This document shows, piece after piece, positions 25,479 through 34,331 of a stretch of 42,201 bases of DNA. Each line of letters starts with the position of its first letter. The stretch's first letter is position 1. Source of the stretch: an uncultured Bacteroidales bacterium (GTDB taxonomy: Bacteria; Bacteroidota; Bacteroidia; Bacteroidales; UBA932); the NCBI GenBank assembly GCA_905234775.1, contig CAJOJC010000002.1, positions 1 through 42,201 on the forward strand. The letters run 5' to 3'. Both the position numbers and the translations under genes were made by a program. The notes beneath the pieces are model-generated. The model worked only from the letters and a program-made list of their open reading frames with translations. It was not told where the DNA came from and searched no databases.

Positions 25479-28400
25479 ATGGCTTTCGTACACCTTCATC
25501 TCCACACCCAGTACAGTATTCTCGATGGTCTGACGAACATCAAGAAGCTCTTCGCGCGTGCGAGGGAACTGGGCCTGCCTGCCCTGGCGATTACAGACCA
25601 CGGCAACATGTTCGGAGTGAAGGAGTTCTTCCGCTGGGCGGACGATAAGAGCAATAAAGACGCAGATGGTAATTACATCGTACGGCCAATCATCGGCTGC
25701 GAAATCTACGTCACGCGCCACTACGATCACCACCTCAAGGACAACGACCACAAACGTTACTATCACCTCATCCTTCTCGCGAAGAATTACGCCGGGTATA
25801 AAAACCTGATGAAGATAGTCTCTACGGCCCATATCGAGGGCATGTACTATCGTCCGCGCGTAAGCCATGAAATAGTAGAGAAGTACCACGAAAACCTTAT
25901 CTGCAGCTCTGCATGTCTCGCAGGAGAAGTCTCCAAGTGTATTCTCGCAGGGGATATGGAGGCCGCCAGAGCAGCCATCGCCTGGCACAAAAAGGTGTTT
26001 GGAGACGACTACTACCTTGAGGTGATGCTCCACAAACCCGAAGATCCGAGCCTCAGCCTGGACGTGTACAAAAGCCAGCTTATAGTTAATCAGGCCATCT
26101 TCCAGTTGGCGGAAGAGACGGGAACTAAGGTGATAGCAACCAACGACGTCCACTTCCTCCTTAAGGAAGAAGGCCCAGTCCACGACCGTCTCATCTGCCT
26201 GACGATGAACAACGACATCGACGACCCCAACCGTATCAGATATACCCAGCAGGAGTATCTGAAGAGCGAGGCCGAGATGCGCGACCTTTTCCCGGACCAC
26301 CCCGAAGTGATCGACAATACCGTAGAGGTGGCCGGCAAGATCGAGCAGTACAAGATAGACCGTCCGCCTATCCTTCCTAAGTTCAAGATAGATCCTGAGT
26401 TCCTTGCCAGACGCGACGAGTATCTCGAAAAATACGCAGACATCATCGAGAACGGCAAATATTCGATTGTCAAGGACAAGAAAACGGGTGAAATCGTCAG
26501 CAAGGAGTATCGTGGAGACGATTTCTGTACGTCAGTGGCGTATCTGTGTCACCTGACTTACGAGGGTGCCCGCAAGCGCTATGGTGAGGTCTTGACAGAG
26601 GAGCAGAAGTCCAGAATAGAATTCGAGTTGAAGACCATCTCGTTCATGGGCTTCCCGGACTACTTCCTCATTGTCCAGGATTACATAGCTGCATCCAGGA
26701 AAATGGGCTATCTGGTTGGCCCTGGGCGTGGTTCTGCGGCAGGATCCGTGGTTGCGTATTGCCTTTGGATTACCAATCTCGACCCTATAAAGTACCAGCT
26801 CCTGTTCGAGCGTTTCCTCAATCCGGACCGTATCAACATGCCGGATATAGACGTAGACTTCGAGAACCTGACCGCCGCCCATGAATACGTAGAGAATACC
26901 TACGGCGCAGACCACGTCTCCCGAGTCATTACCTTCGGTACTATGCTGGCCAAGGGTGCAATCAAGGACGTTGCACGCATCAGCCACGTCTCCATAGACG
27001 AATCCAACCGTCTCAGCAAGATGGTTCCCGATCGTCTTACGGAAAAGGTTGAGAAGGAATACCCCTTCAACCCTAAGCTGGATGAACTCAAACCCGGTTT
27101 CAAGGTGGTTGAGAAAGAGGGTAAAACCTTCCAGGTGGGTAAGGAGGACACCGATGTCAAGGTGACGCTTGGCAGCTGTTTCCGCCTTGTCCCCGACATG
27201 AAAAACGAGCTTGAGAACGGCCCTGAGTTAAACAGGGAAGTGCTTAAGTACGCAAGCCAGCTCGAGGGTACAGTGCGCCAGGTAGGCCAGCATGCCTGCG
27301 CGACCATTATTGGCCCCAGCGACCTTACAGAGAATATTCCAATCTGTCTTTCGAAGGATAAAGAAACCGGCCTGGATGTCTGGACTTCGCAGTACGACGG
27401 CCATTATATCGAGAGCGTAGGAATGTTGAAGATGGACTTCCTTGGGCTTAATACGCTTTCGATTATCCATAAGACGCTGGACAACATTAAGGCCCGCCAT
27501 GGGATCGATATCGACATCGAGGCTATTCCTATCGACGATAAACCAACCTTCGAGCTTTACGGACGAGGTGATACTACGGTAGTGTTCCAGTTCGAATCCG
27601 AGGGAATGAAGAACTGGCTCCAGAAGCTTCACCCCGAGCGTTTCGAAGACCTTATCGCTATGAACGCCCTGTACCGTCCGGGCCCGATGGATTATATCCC
27701 GGACTTCGTCGACAGGAAACAGGGCCTCAAGCCTATCGAGTACGATCTCCCCGAGATGGAGGAGTATCTTACTGATACTTACGGAATTACGGTCTATCAG
27801 GAGCAGGTTATGCTTCTGTCCCAGAAGCTCGCAAACTTCACTAAAGGTCAGGCTGACACCCTGCGTAAGGCTATGGGTAAGAAGCAGTTAGATGTGATGA
27901 TGGACCTTAAGGAGAAGTTCATGAGCGGCGGCATGGCAAACGGACACCCCGAGAAGGTCCTCGACAAGATTTGGAAAGACTGGGAGAAGTTCGCCCAGTA
28001 TGCTTTCAACAAGTCCCACGCTACCTGCTACGCCTGGGTCAGCTACCAGACAGGATGGCTTAAATGTCATTATACCGCTGAATTCCTCTCCGCCAACCTT
28101 TCCTGCAATCTCTCAGATATGGACGAGATCAAGAAGATTATGGCGGACTGCAAGCTCCATAAGATCAAGGTACTTAACCCCGATATAAATGAGTCTGAGG
28201 CAAGTTTCACCGTCAATAAGAAGGGAGATATCCGCTTCGGCCTGGGTGGAATGAAGGGCTTCGGCTCCAATATCGTGGATACGATAGTAAGACAGAGGGC
28301 CCGGGGCGGACAATTCAAGGACGTATGGGATTTCGTAGAGAGGATGGCGGAGTACAATGGAGTAGATCCCAAGAACAACGCTCCTGTAGGCCGTAAGCCT

Positions 28401-29306
28401 CTTGAATCGCTTATCTACGCCGGCGCCTTCGACTCATTTGGTTATAAGCGCACCCAGTTCTTCCTTCCCGGAAACAGTGGAGATCTGTTTATAGACGAGC
28501 TTGTCCGCTATGCGGAACTGTATAAGAACGATAAACTGGACAACAGCGTGTCGCTCTTCGGCGACTCTGAAGAGATGAAACCGGTTCGTCCGGAGATGCC
28601 TGCGGCTCCTGCCTATGAAGATCAGCTGCCTCTGCTCCAGAAGGAGAAAGAAATAGTAGGAATGTTTCTTTCGTCACATCCGCTGGACCGCTACTCCTTC
28701 GAAATGGAGACCTTTACTAACTGCGAGCTTGCGGGTATAAGTGACGTAATTGCTAAGGCAAACGCAGAGCAGAAGGGTTCTAAGCTGGCTATGGGCGGAA
28801 TCGTCACAGCGATAGATTTAAGTACTACGCGTAACGGAAATCCGTCACTTAAAGCTACGATCGAAGATTATTCTGGCGCCTACACGCTTACTTTTTACGG
28901 GAAAAATGTCGACGTTTTCCGCCCGAAATTAGAGCTTCATCAGGCGGTTTATGTAACCGCCGAAACAAAAGCCCGCTTCAGAGGCAAAAAAGATCCGAAC
29001 GACAAGTCTCCGGAAGAGTTCGAGCTCCGCGTTTTGGACATTACGATGCTCGGAAGCGTCAACGAATCTCTTTTGAAGGCCCTCAAAGTTTACGTTAGCG
29101 AGGATATAATTACGTCACAATTCCGAAAGGATTTCCTTAAGGCGATTAAGGGAAATAAGGGCCCGACTCCCCTCACGATTGTGCTCGTCAGCCCTAAGCA
29201 CAAGTGGAGTATGGAGATGAAGTCGAAAAAATACAATATTACGGTCTGTTCTGACTTCATTTCCCAGTTAAAAGCGCTCGGTTTGACCTACAAACCGGTA
29301 AGGTAG
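25479..29306 (+). CDS. dnaE: DNA polymerase III subunit alpha
   Basis: DnaE is the replicative DNA polymerase catalytic subunit. The 1275-residue protein has the DnaE1 layout. An N-terminal PHP domain has intact metal ligands (HLHLHTQYSILDG, AITDHGNMFG). The C-family polymerase core carries GPGRGSAAGS near residue 415, the catalytic PDIDVDFEN near residue 455, and RPGPMDYIPDFVDRK near residue 730. A helix-hairpin-helix region and a C-terminal OB fold follow. It is about 115 residues longer than E. coli DnaE (1160), mostly by an insertion near residues 315-350 and in the core, as I recall for Bacteroidetes. It shares a transcript with glyS. Confidence 0.98.
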   Translation: MAFVHLHLHTQYSILDGLTNIKKLFARARELGLPALAITDHGNMFGVKEFFRWADDKSNKDADGNYIVRPIIGCEIYVTRHYDHHLKDNDHKRYYHLILLAKNYAGYKNLMKIVSTAHIEGMYYRPRVSHEIVEKYHENLICSSACLAGEVSKCILAGDMEAARAAIAWHKKVFGDDYYLEVMLHKPEDPSLSLDVYKSQLIVNQAIFQLAEETGTKVIATNDVHFLLKEEGPVHDRLICLTMNNDIDDPNRIRYTQQEYLKSEAEMRDLFPDHPEVIDNTVEVAGKIEQYKIDRPPILPKFKIDPEFLARRDEYLEKYADIIENGKYSIVKDKKTGEIVSKEYRGDDFCTSVAYLCHLTYEGARKRYGEVLTEEQKSRIEFELKTISFMGFPDYFLIVQDYIAASRKMGYLVGPGRGSAAGSVVAYCLWITNLDPIKYQLLFERFLNPDRINMPDIDVDFENLTAAHEYVENTYGADHVSRVITFGTMLAKGAIKDVARISHVSIDESNRLSKMVPDRLTEKVEKEYPFNPKLDELKPGFKVVEKEGKTFQVGKEDTDVKVTLGSCFRLVPDMKNELENGPELNREVLKYASQLEGTVRQVGQHACATIIGPSDLTENIPICLSKDKETGLDVWTSQYDGHYIESVGMLKMDFLGLNTLSIIHKTLDNIKARHGIDIDIEAIPIDDKPTFELYGRGDTTVVFQFESEGMKNWLQKLHPERFEDLIAMNALYRPGPMDYIPDFVDRKQGLKPIEYDLPEMEEYLTDTYGITVYQEQVMLLSQKLANFTKGQADTLRKAMGKKQLDVMMDLKEKFMSGGMANGHPEKVLDKIWKDWEKFAQYAFNKSHATCYAWVSYQTGWLKCHYTAEFLSANLSCNLSDMDEIKKIMADCKLHKIKVLNPDINESEASFTVNKKGDIRFGLGGMKGFGSNIVDTIVRQRARGGQFKDVWDFVERMAEYNGVDPKNNAPVGRKPLESLIYAGAFDSFGYKRTQFFLPGNSGDLFIDELVRYAELYKNDKLDNSVSLFGDSEEMKPVRPEMPAAPAYEDQLPLLQKEKEIVGMFLSSHPLDRYSFEMETFTNCELAGISDVIAKANAEQKGSKLAMGGIVTAIDLSTTRNGNPSLKATIEDYSGAYTLTFYGKNVDVFRPKLELHQAVYVTAETKARFRGKKDPNDKSPEEFELRVLDITMLGSVNESLLKALKVYVSEDIITSQFRKDFLKAIKGNKGPTPLTIVLVSPKHKWSMEMKSKKYNITVCSDFISQLKALGLTYKPVR

Positions 29307-29462
29307 ACAGCGCTTTCAGGACGGCAAGTCGGCCCACTTTCCCCTCCTTTCTTCAATAAGCATTTCTTAGATCGGACTCTTTATTTAAGAAATTTAAGAA
29401 TCAAGTCCTTTTCAGAACCGTGAAGTCTTGAGAGAAAACTTCTTTAAAAAAGTGTGGAATTC

Positions 29463-29493
29463 TTTGAAAGTCGTTAGAAAAAGTGTAACTTTG
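29463..29493 (+). promoter_or_regulatory. Promoter of the AAA ATPase-lplA-gcv cluster
   Basis: TTTG (29463-29466) and TAACTTTG (29486-29493) are separated by 19 bp, an ideal Bacteroidetes -33/-7 pair. The -7 element ends 20 bases before the ATG at 29514. The preceding gap (29307-29462) shows no gene and no clear terminator. Confidence 0.8.
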
Positions 29494-29513
29494 TTTCCGA
29501 AGACTATTAAAGA

Positions 29514-30824
29514 ATGAAAAGAGCTGCTTATAACGATCTATTACGCTGGAAGAACAATAAATTCCACCGCCCGCTCCTTGTTTACGGCGCAAGGCGTACC
29601 GGAAAGACTTATCTCCTCAAACAATTCGCAAAAGCAGAGTACGAGAAGGTAATTTACTTCAATTTTGATGAAAATCCAGACTATAAAACCGTCTTTTTGA
29701 ACGAGCCTGAAGCGGGGCGCGTACTTCGCGAAATTTCATCACTCTCAAAGATAGACGTTACCCCTGGTAATACCCTCCTTATTTGGGATGAAATCCAGTC
29801 TTGTCCCGAGGCTTTAGGCGTGCTGCCCGATTTTGTCGAGTCGGACTTCGGTTTCGACATTATCGTCTGTGGTTTTCCGGCCATGAGCCCTAAGGCAGAG
29901 GCAAAGATAGACGAGTTAAAGAAAGACAGGTCAATTGAAGCGCTCAGAATCTTTCCTCTTACCTTCGACGAGTTCCTTTCTGCAAGCGGTCATGACAATA
30001 TGGCCGTTCTCCTTAGAGGTCTTGACTGGGGGGCGATAGGCTCTCTTCTCCCAAAGTACAACCAGTACCTAAAGGATTACCTTTTCTGCGGCGGCATGCC
30101 CCAGGCTGTTTTGGCTTTTACTGAGGGCAAACTTCCTTCTCAGGTCAGAGCTGTCCAGAAAGATCTTCTTACAGCAATAGAAAACGATATCCTCCGCTTC
30201 GCCCCCAAGCGCCATATAGATGAAATTACCGCTGTCTGGAATTCAGTCCTTCCCCAACTCCTGGAGGAGAACCAGAAATTCAATCTCTCTCGTCTGAAAG
30301 ACGGTGCCAGACTCAAAGACTACGAGAGTTCGATCTCATGGCTCGTGCGCGCGGGGCTTATATATAGAGTCCACAAACTCGGAACGGTCTCGATGCCTAT
30401 CGAGTTTTTCCAGGATGCCCGCAGCTTCAAGCTCTTTCCCTTCGATCCGGGAATGGCCGCAGCTCTTGCAGATATTGACCCCGCACGAATCCTGGTAGGC
30501 GAGGAGGCCTTCGAGGGCTTCAACGGCTCTTTGCTTCAGACCCTTGTCCTCGAGCAGATCGTCCTTCGCGGAGATCCCGTTTGCTATTACGGAGTCCAGG
30601 GTTCTACCCTCTCCATCGACTTCATTGCCCAGGAGTTTTCGCGCATCATCCCGGTCGAGGTCATGCCAGCCCAGAACGGAAATTCAAAGGCAATGAGGCT
30701 CTTCGTGGAAAAGAATCCCGGAAGAAAAGGAATTCGTGCCTCGCTCGACAATCATTTCGACCGCGAGTGGATGGACAACATCCCCGTCTATGCGGTTTCA
30801 TTCTTTTTAGCCGGACTCTCATGA
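29514..30824 (+). CDS. AAA ATPase with DUF4143 domain
   Basis: The 436-residue protein belongs to the common prokaryotic family with an N-terminal AAA_14 ATPase domain and a C-terminal DUF4143 domain. Walker A is GARRTGKTYLL near residue 24, and Walker B is LLIWDEIQ near residue 88. A sensor-like segment (FDIIVCGFPAMS) has Phe-Pro where relatives usually have Gly-Ser, i.e. GSS. The DUF4143 part, about residues 210-430, includes DNHFDREW. Physiological roles are unknown; family members are often mobile and strain-specific. Its stop overlaps the lplA start by four bases, an odd partner for a lipoate ligase. Confidence 0.85.
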   Translation: MKRAAYNDLLRWKNNKFHRPLLVYGARRTGKTYLLKQFAKAEYEKVIYFNFDENPDYKTVFLNEPEAGRVLREISSLSKIDVTPGNTLLIWDEIQSCPEALGVLPDFVESDFGFDIIVCGFPAMSPKAEAKIDELKKDRSIEALRIFPLTFDEFLSASGHDNMAVLLRGLDWGAIGSLLPKYNQYLKDYLFCGGMPQAVLAFTEGKLPSQVRAVQKDLLTAIENDILRFAPKRHIDEITAVWNSVLPQLLEENQKFNLSRLKDGARLKDYESSISWLVRAGLIYRVHKLGTVSMPIEFFQDARSFKLFPFDPGMAAALADIDPARILVGEEAFEGFNGSLLQTLVLEQIVLRGDPVCYYGVQGSTLSIDFIAQEFSRIIPVEVMPAQNGNSKAMRLFVEKNPGRKGIRASLDNHFDREWMDNIPVYAVSFFLAGLS

Positions 30825-31495
30825 AAAAGGTGGTGATTCCCGCTGGCGCTCCCGAACGGCTTACGTTTTTTCTCGCGGTAGAGGAGTATCTTGCACGAGA
30901 AGTGAAGGAGGACCTTTTCTTCACCTGGCAGTCGCCCCCGACCGTCATCTGCGGCCGCAACCAGGTAATTGAAAATGAGGTTAACCTCGACTATTGCCGG
31001 GAACACGGAATCGCGGTCGTGCGCCGAAAGAGCGGCGGCGGCTGCGTTTACTCGGATGCCGGCAACATAATGCTCTCGTACATCACCCCCGACACGGGGG
31101 TGGAAGCGGTGTTTGCCGGCTTCCTCGAAAAAGTCGCCGCCGCTCTGCGCGACCTTGGCTTCGACGCGGCACGGACGGAGCATAACGACATCCTGGTCGG
31201 CGAGCGTAAGGTCTCCGGCAATGCGTGCCACGCCCTGCCGGGCGCCACTATCGTCCATGGAACCATGCTCTACGATCTCGACTTCGACGCGCTGGCGCGA
31301 GCGACGACCCCGCCGGCCGAGAAGCTCGCGAAGCACGGGGTCCAGTCTGTCCGCCAGCGCGTCGTCAACCTCCGCTCGCTCGGGCTGCCGTTAGACGCCG
31401 CCGGCCTTCGTCGTTATTTCGAAGACCGCTTTTGCGACGGGGAGCTGATTCTCTCCGCCGAGGATATCGAAAAAATCACTAAATTTGAAAACTAA
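30821..31495 (+). CDS. lplA: Lipoate--protein ligase family protein
   Basis: Lipoate ligases attach lipoate to a lysine of lipoyl domains, here most likely GcvH, whose gene is 1.1 kb downstream. Starting at the ATG at 30821 (ATGA overlap with the ATPase gene) gives 224 residues; the same frame opens back to 30581, but that region belongs to the ATPase. Recognisable parts are the lipoate-binding RRKSGGGCVYSDAGNIM near residue 66 and the lysine loop in GERKVSGNACH near residue 126. At 224 residues it lacks the C-terminal accessory domain of E. coli LplA (338), like many two-component ligases or octanoyl/amidotransferases. The exact donor (free lipoate or a lipoyl protein) cannot be told. Confidence 0.88.
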   Translation: MKKVVIPAGAPERLTFFLAVEEYLAREVKEDLFFTWQSPPTVICGRNQVIENEVNLDYCREHGIAVVRRKSGGGCVYSDAGNIMLSYITPDTGVEAVFAGFLEKVAAALRDLGFDAARTEHNDILVGERKVSGNACHALPGATIVHGTMLYDLDFDALARATTPPAEKLAKHGVQSVRQRVVNLRSLGLPLDAAGLRRYFEDRFCDGELILSAEDIEKITKFEN

Positions 31496-31505
31496 TATAA
31501 AAGCG

Positions 31506-32609
31506 ATGGAAGAAAACCTCAACCTTACCTGTCTCCACGACCGCCACGTTGCGCTGGGAGCCAAGATGAGCCCGTTCGCAGGCTATGACATGCCTATCCA
31601 GTATTCCGGAATTACCGAAGAACACCTTGCCGTTCGAAACAAAGTCGGAGTTTTCGACGTCTCCCATATGGGCGAAGTTTTCATCAGCGGCCCGGATGCG
31701 GAAAAATTCATCAACCATATCTTCACCAACGACATCCGCGCGAGTAAGCCCGGCCAGGCTCTCTACGGAATGATGCTCTACCCTGACGGAGGAACCGTAG
31801 ACGATCTTATTGTCTATCGTGAATTCGTCCCCGATCACTTCCTCGCAGTAGTGAATGCGTCCAACATCGCAAAAGACGTAGACTGGATGAACCAAAACGC
31901 GAAGGGATTCGACGTAAAGATCGACAACCAGTCCGAAAAATGGGGGCAGGTCGCAGTCCAGGGTCCCGAAGCCGAGAAGACTCTCATAGATGTGCTCGGT
32001 ATGAAGCAAGCCCCCGCGATCGGATTCTACGAATACGCCGAGGGCGAGTGGAACGGAGCGCGCCTCATTATCAGCCGTACCGGATATACCGGAGAAGACG
32101 GCTTTGAACTCTATACTGATATTAAAGGAACCCAGGACATTTGGGATAAACTGATCGCGGCTGGCGTCACACCATGCGGCCTTGGTTGCCGCGACACCCT
32201 CCGCTTCGAGGCCGGCTTGCCGCTCTATGGCGACGAACTCTCGCCGGAAATCTCTCCCGTTGTCGCGGGGCTCTCTATGTTCTGTAAGCTCGACAAGGAA
32301 GAATTCATCGGCAAGGAAGCAATCGAAAAGCAGAAGGCGGAAGGGACCGCGAAGAAGATCGTCGGCCTCGAGATATTCGACCGCGCCATCCCGCGCGCCG
32401 GCTACCCGATCGAACTCGAAGACGGAACCGAGGTGGGCGTTGTGACTACCGGCTACCACAGCATCTCGCTGGACAAGAGCATCTGCTTCGCCCTCGTCGA
32501 CAAGGCATACAGCGCTCTCGGAACCAAACTCAACGTCCGCATCAGGAAGAAAGTCTTCCCGGGCGAAGTCATCAAGAAGCGTTTTTATCAGACTAACTAC
32601 AAAAAATAG
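31506..32609 (+). CDS. gcvT: Aminomethyltransferase, glycine cleavage system T protein
   Basis: GcvT releases ammonia from the aminomethyl group carried by GcvH and moves the one-carbon unit to tetrahydrofolate. The ATG at 31506 gives 367 residues; the open frame begins at 31485, but its extra residues overlap the lplA tail. The folate-binding GcvT domain shows SHMGEVFISGPDAEKF near residue 56 and the catalytic Asp segment NASNIAKDVDWM near residue 118. The C-terminal barrel includes VTTGYHSISLDKSICFALV. GcvH starts 8 bp later. No glycine riboswitch is visible before it; the gap to lplA is 10 bp. Confidence 0.97.
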   Translation: MEENLNLTCLHDRHVALGAKMSPFAGYDMPIQYSGITEEHLAVRNKVGVFDVSHMGEVFISGPDAEKFINHIFTNDIRASKPGQALYGMMLYPDGGTVDDLIVYREFVPDHFLAVVNASNIAKDVDWMNQNAKGFDVKIDNQSEKWGQVAVQGPEAEKTLIDVLGMKQAPAIGFYEYAEGEWNGARLIISRTGYTGEDGFELYTDIKGTQDIWDKLIAAGVTPCGLGCRDTLRFEAGLPLYGDELSPEISPVVAGLSMFCKLDKEEFIGKEAIEKQKAEGTAKKIVGLEIFDRAIPRAGYPIELEDGTEVGVVTTGYHSISLDKSICFALVDKAYSALGTKLNVRIRKKVFPGEVIKKRFYQTNYKK

Positions 32610-32617
32610 GATATACT

Positions 32618-32995
32618 ATGTCAAAGATTGTTGAAGGTTTGCTCTACAGCGAATCACACGAATGGGTCAAAGTTGAAGGCAACATCGCCGTAATCGGAGT
32701 GTCTGATTTCGCTCAGGCCGAGATGGGAGACATTACTTACGTAGACCTCCCCGACGAAGGAGACGAGTTCGAAAAGGGTGAGGATTTCGGCGCTCTCGAG
32801 AGCGTGAAGGCCTCCAGCGAGCTTTATTCTCCGGTATCGGGTAAGGTCGTCGAGGTCAACCCTGAACTCGAAGACGCTCCCGAGCTTATCAACGAAGATG
32901 CCTACGCGGCATGGATTATCAAGGTCGAAATGAGCGATCCCGCAGAGCTCGAAGACCTGATGGACGCCAAAGCATACGAAGCAGTAGCAAAGTAA
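32618..32995 (+). CDS. gcvH: Glycine cleavage system H protein
   Basis: GcvH carries the aminomethyl group on a lipoyl arm between the P, T and L proteins. The 125-residue protein has the standard length. The lipoyl lysine is Lys64 in ESVKASSELYSPVSG. The N-terminal HEWVKVEGNIAVIGVSDFAQ and the C-terminal WIIKVEMSDPAELEDLMDAKAY are typical. It lies between gcvT and gcvPA with short gaps of 8 and 4 bp. Confidence 0.98.
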   Translation: MSKIVEGLLYSESHEWVKVEGNIAVIGVSDFAQAEMGDITYVDLPDEGDEFEKGEDFGALESVKASSELYSPVSGKVVEVNPELEDAPELINEDAYAAWIIKVEMSDPAELEDLMDAKAYEAVAK

Positions 32996-32999
32996 CCGT

Positions 33000-34328
33000 A
33001 TGAGCAATTTCCCTTATTTTCCGCACACCGCGGAGGATATTCGGCAGATGCTCGAGCGGATAGGGGTCTCCTCTCTTGAGGACCTCTATTCCGACGTGCC
33101 TGCCGATTTCCTTTTCAAAGGCGAGTACGACCTGCCGGACGCAAAATCGGAGCAGGAAGTCCGCGACTGGTTTGAGAAGCTCGCGGCCATGAACCCGAAG
33201 CTCAAAGTCTTCGTGGGCGCCGGCTCTTACGACCATTATTCCCCGGCCGTGATTCCCAACCTCCTCTCGCGTTCGGAGTTCCTGACCGCATATACCCCTT
33301 ACCAGTGTGAGATTTCGCAGGGCACCCTCCGCTACATCTTCGAATACCAGAGCATGATCTGCAACCTCACGGGGCTCGATGTCAGCAACGCCTCGATGTA
33401 CGACGGCCCTACCGCTGCCGCAGAGGCGATGAGGATGGCGGTCTCATGCGCGAAGAAAAAGAATACCGTCCTCGTCTCGAAGGGCCTTCTTCCGAACGTG
33501 CTCGAGGTCATCAGGACCTACGCCAAGTACTATGGGACTACAATAGAGGAGATCGCCCTCGACGGCGGCCAGACTTCGCTCGACTCGCTTAAAGAGCTCA
33601 TAGCAAAGGGCGATGTCGCCGGCGCGATAGTCCCGTCGATCAACCGTTTCGGAATTATCGAAGACCTCACCGGCTTTGCCGACGCCCTCCACGAATCGGG
33701 CGCGGTCCTCGCCGAGTACTGCGATCCCTCCGCCCTGGCCGTGCTCAAGACCCCGGCCGAATGGGGCGCGGACATCGCCGTGGGCGACGGACAGAGTCTG
33801 GGAATTCCGATGACGCTCGGCGGCCCGTCCGTGGGATTCATGGCGTGCCGCAAGGACTACATGCGCAAGCTCCCCGGCCGCATCGTCGGTCAGACGGCGG
33901 ATTCCGAGGGCAGGCGCGCGTTCGTTCTGACTCTCCAGGCCCGCGAGCAGCACATCCGCCGCGAAAAAGCGACCTCCAACATCTGCTCGAACGAATCGCT
34001 CATGGCCCTTTATGTGACGATCTACCTCTCGCTGATGGGTCCTCAGGGCATGAAGGAAGTCAACGAGAAATCGTACGCCGGAGCCCACTACCTGCGCGAA
34101 GAACTGCTTAAGACTGGAAAGTTCGAAGCCGTCTTCCCGGACAAACCCTTCCTCAAGGAGTTCGTCCTGAAGCCGAAGGTTGACCTTGATTCTCTTCAGA
34201 AGAAACTCTACGGCGCCGGCTTCTTCGCCGCGCTGAAGACAGAAGAGGGATATGCGAGCTTCTGCGTTACGGAGAAGAGAAGTAAAGAGGAGATTGACAC
34301 TCTCGTTAAAATTGTAAAGGAGGGATAG
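33000..34328 (+). CDS. gcvPA: Glycine dehydrogenase (decarboxylating) subunit 1
   Basis: This is the N-terminal half of the P protein, which decarboxylates glycine and loads the aminomethyl group onto GcvH. The 442-residue protein has family motifs: FPYFPHTAEDIRQML at the start, GAGSYDHYSPAVIPNL near residue 74, and YTPYQCEISQGTLRYIFEYQ near residue 98. It lacks the PLP lysine, which is in GcvPB, as expected of the two-subunit enzyme. The next gene starts 3 bp later. Bacteroides relatives that I recall have a fused GcvP of about 950 residues, so the split form is unusual. Confidence 0.96.
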   Translation: MSNFPYFPHTAEDIRQMLERIGVSSLEDLYSDVPADFLFKGEYDLPDAKSEQEVRDWFEKLAAMNPKLKVFVGAGSYDHYSPAVIPNLLSRSEFLTAYTPYQCEISQGTLRYIFEYQSMICNLTGLDVSNASMYDGPTAAAEAMRMAVSCAKKKNTVLVSKGLLPNVLEVIRTYAKYYGTTIEEIALDGGQTSLDSLKELIAKGDVAGAIVPSINRFGIIEDLTGFADALHESGAVLAEYCDPSALAVLKTPAEWGADIAVGDGQSLGIPMTLGGPSVGFMACRKDYMRKLPGRIVGQTADSEGRRAFVLTLQAREQHIRREKATSNICSNESLMALYVTIYLSLMGPQGMKEVNEKSYAGAHYLREELLKTGKFEAVFPDKPFLKEFVLKPKVDLDSLQKKLYGAGFFAALKTEEGYASFCVTEKRSKEEIDTLVKIVKEG

Positions 34329-34331
34329 ACT

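Noticed and set aside
24936..26300. A 454-codon minus-strand frame opposite the ThiL-like gene and dnaE.
   Set aside because: It lies antisense to conserved PHP-domain coding sequence and has no recognisable family features.
31490..31510. A glycine riboswitch before gcvT.
   Set aside because: The gap after lplA is 10 bp, too short for the known aptamer, and no such fold is seen before lplA either.
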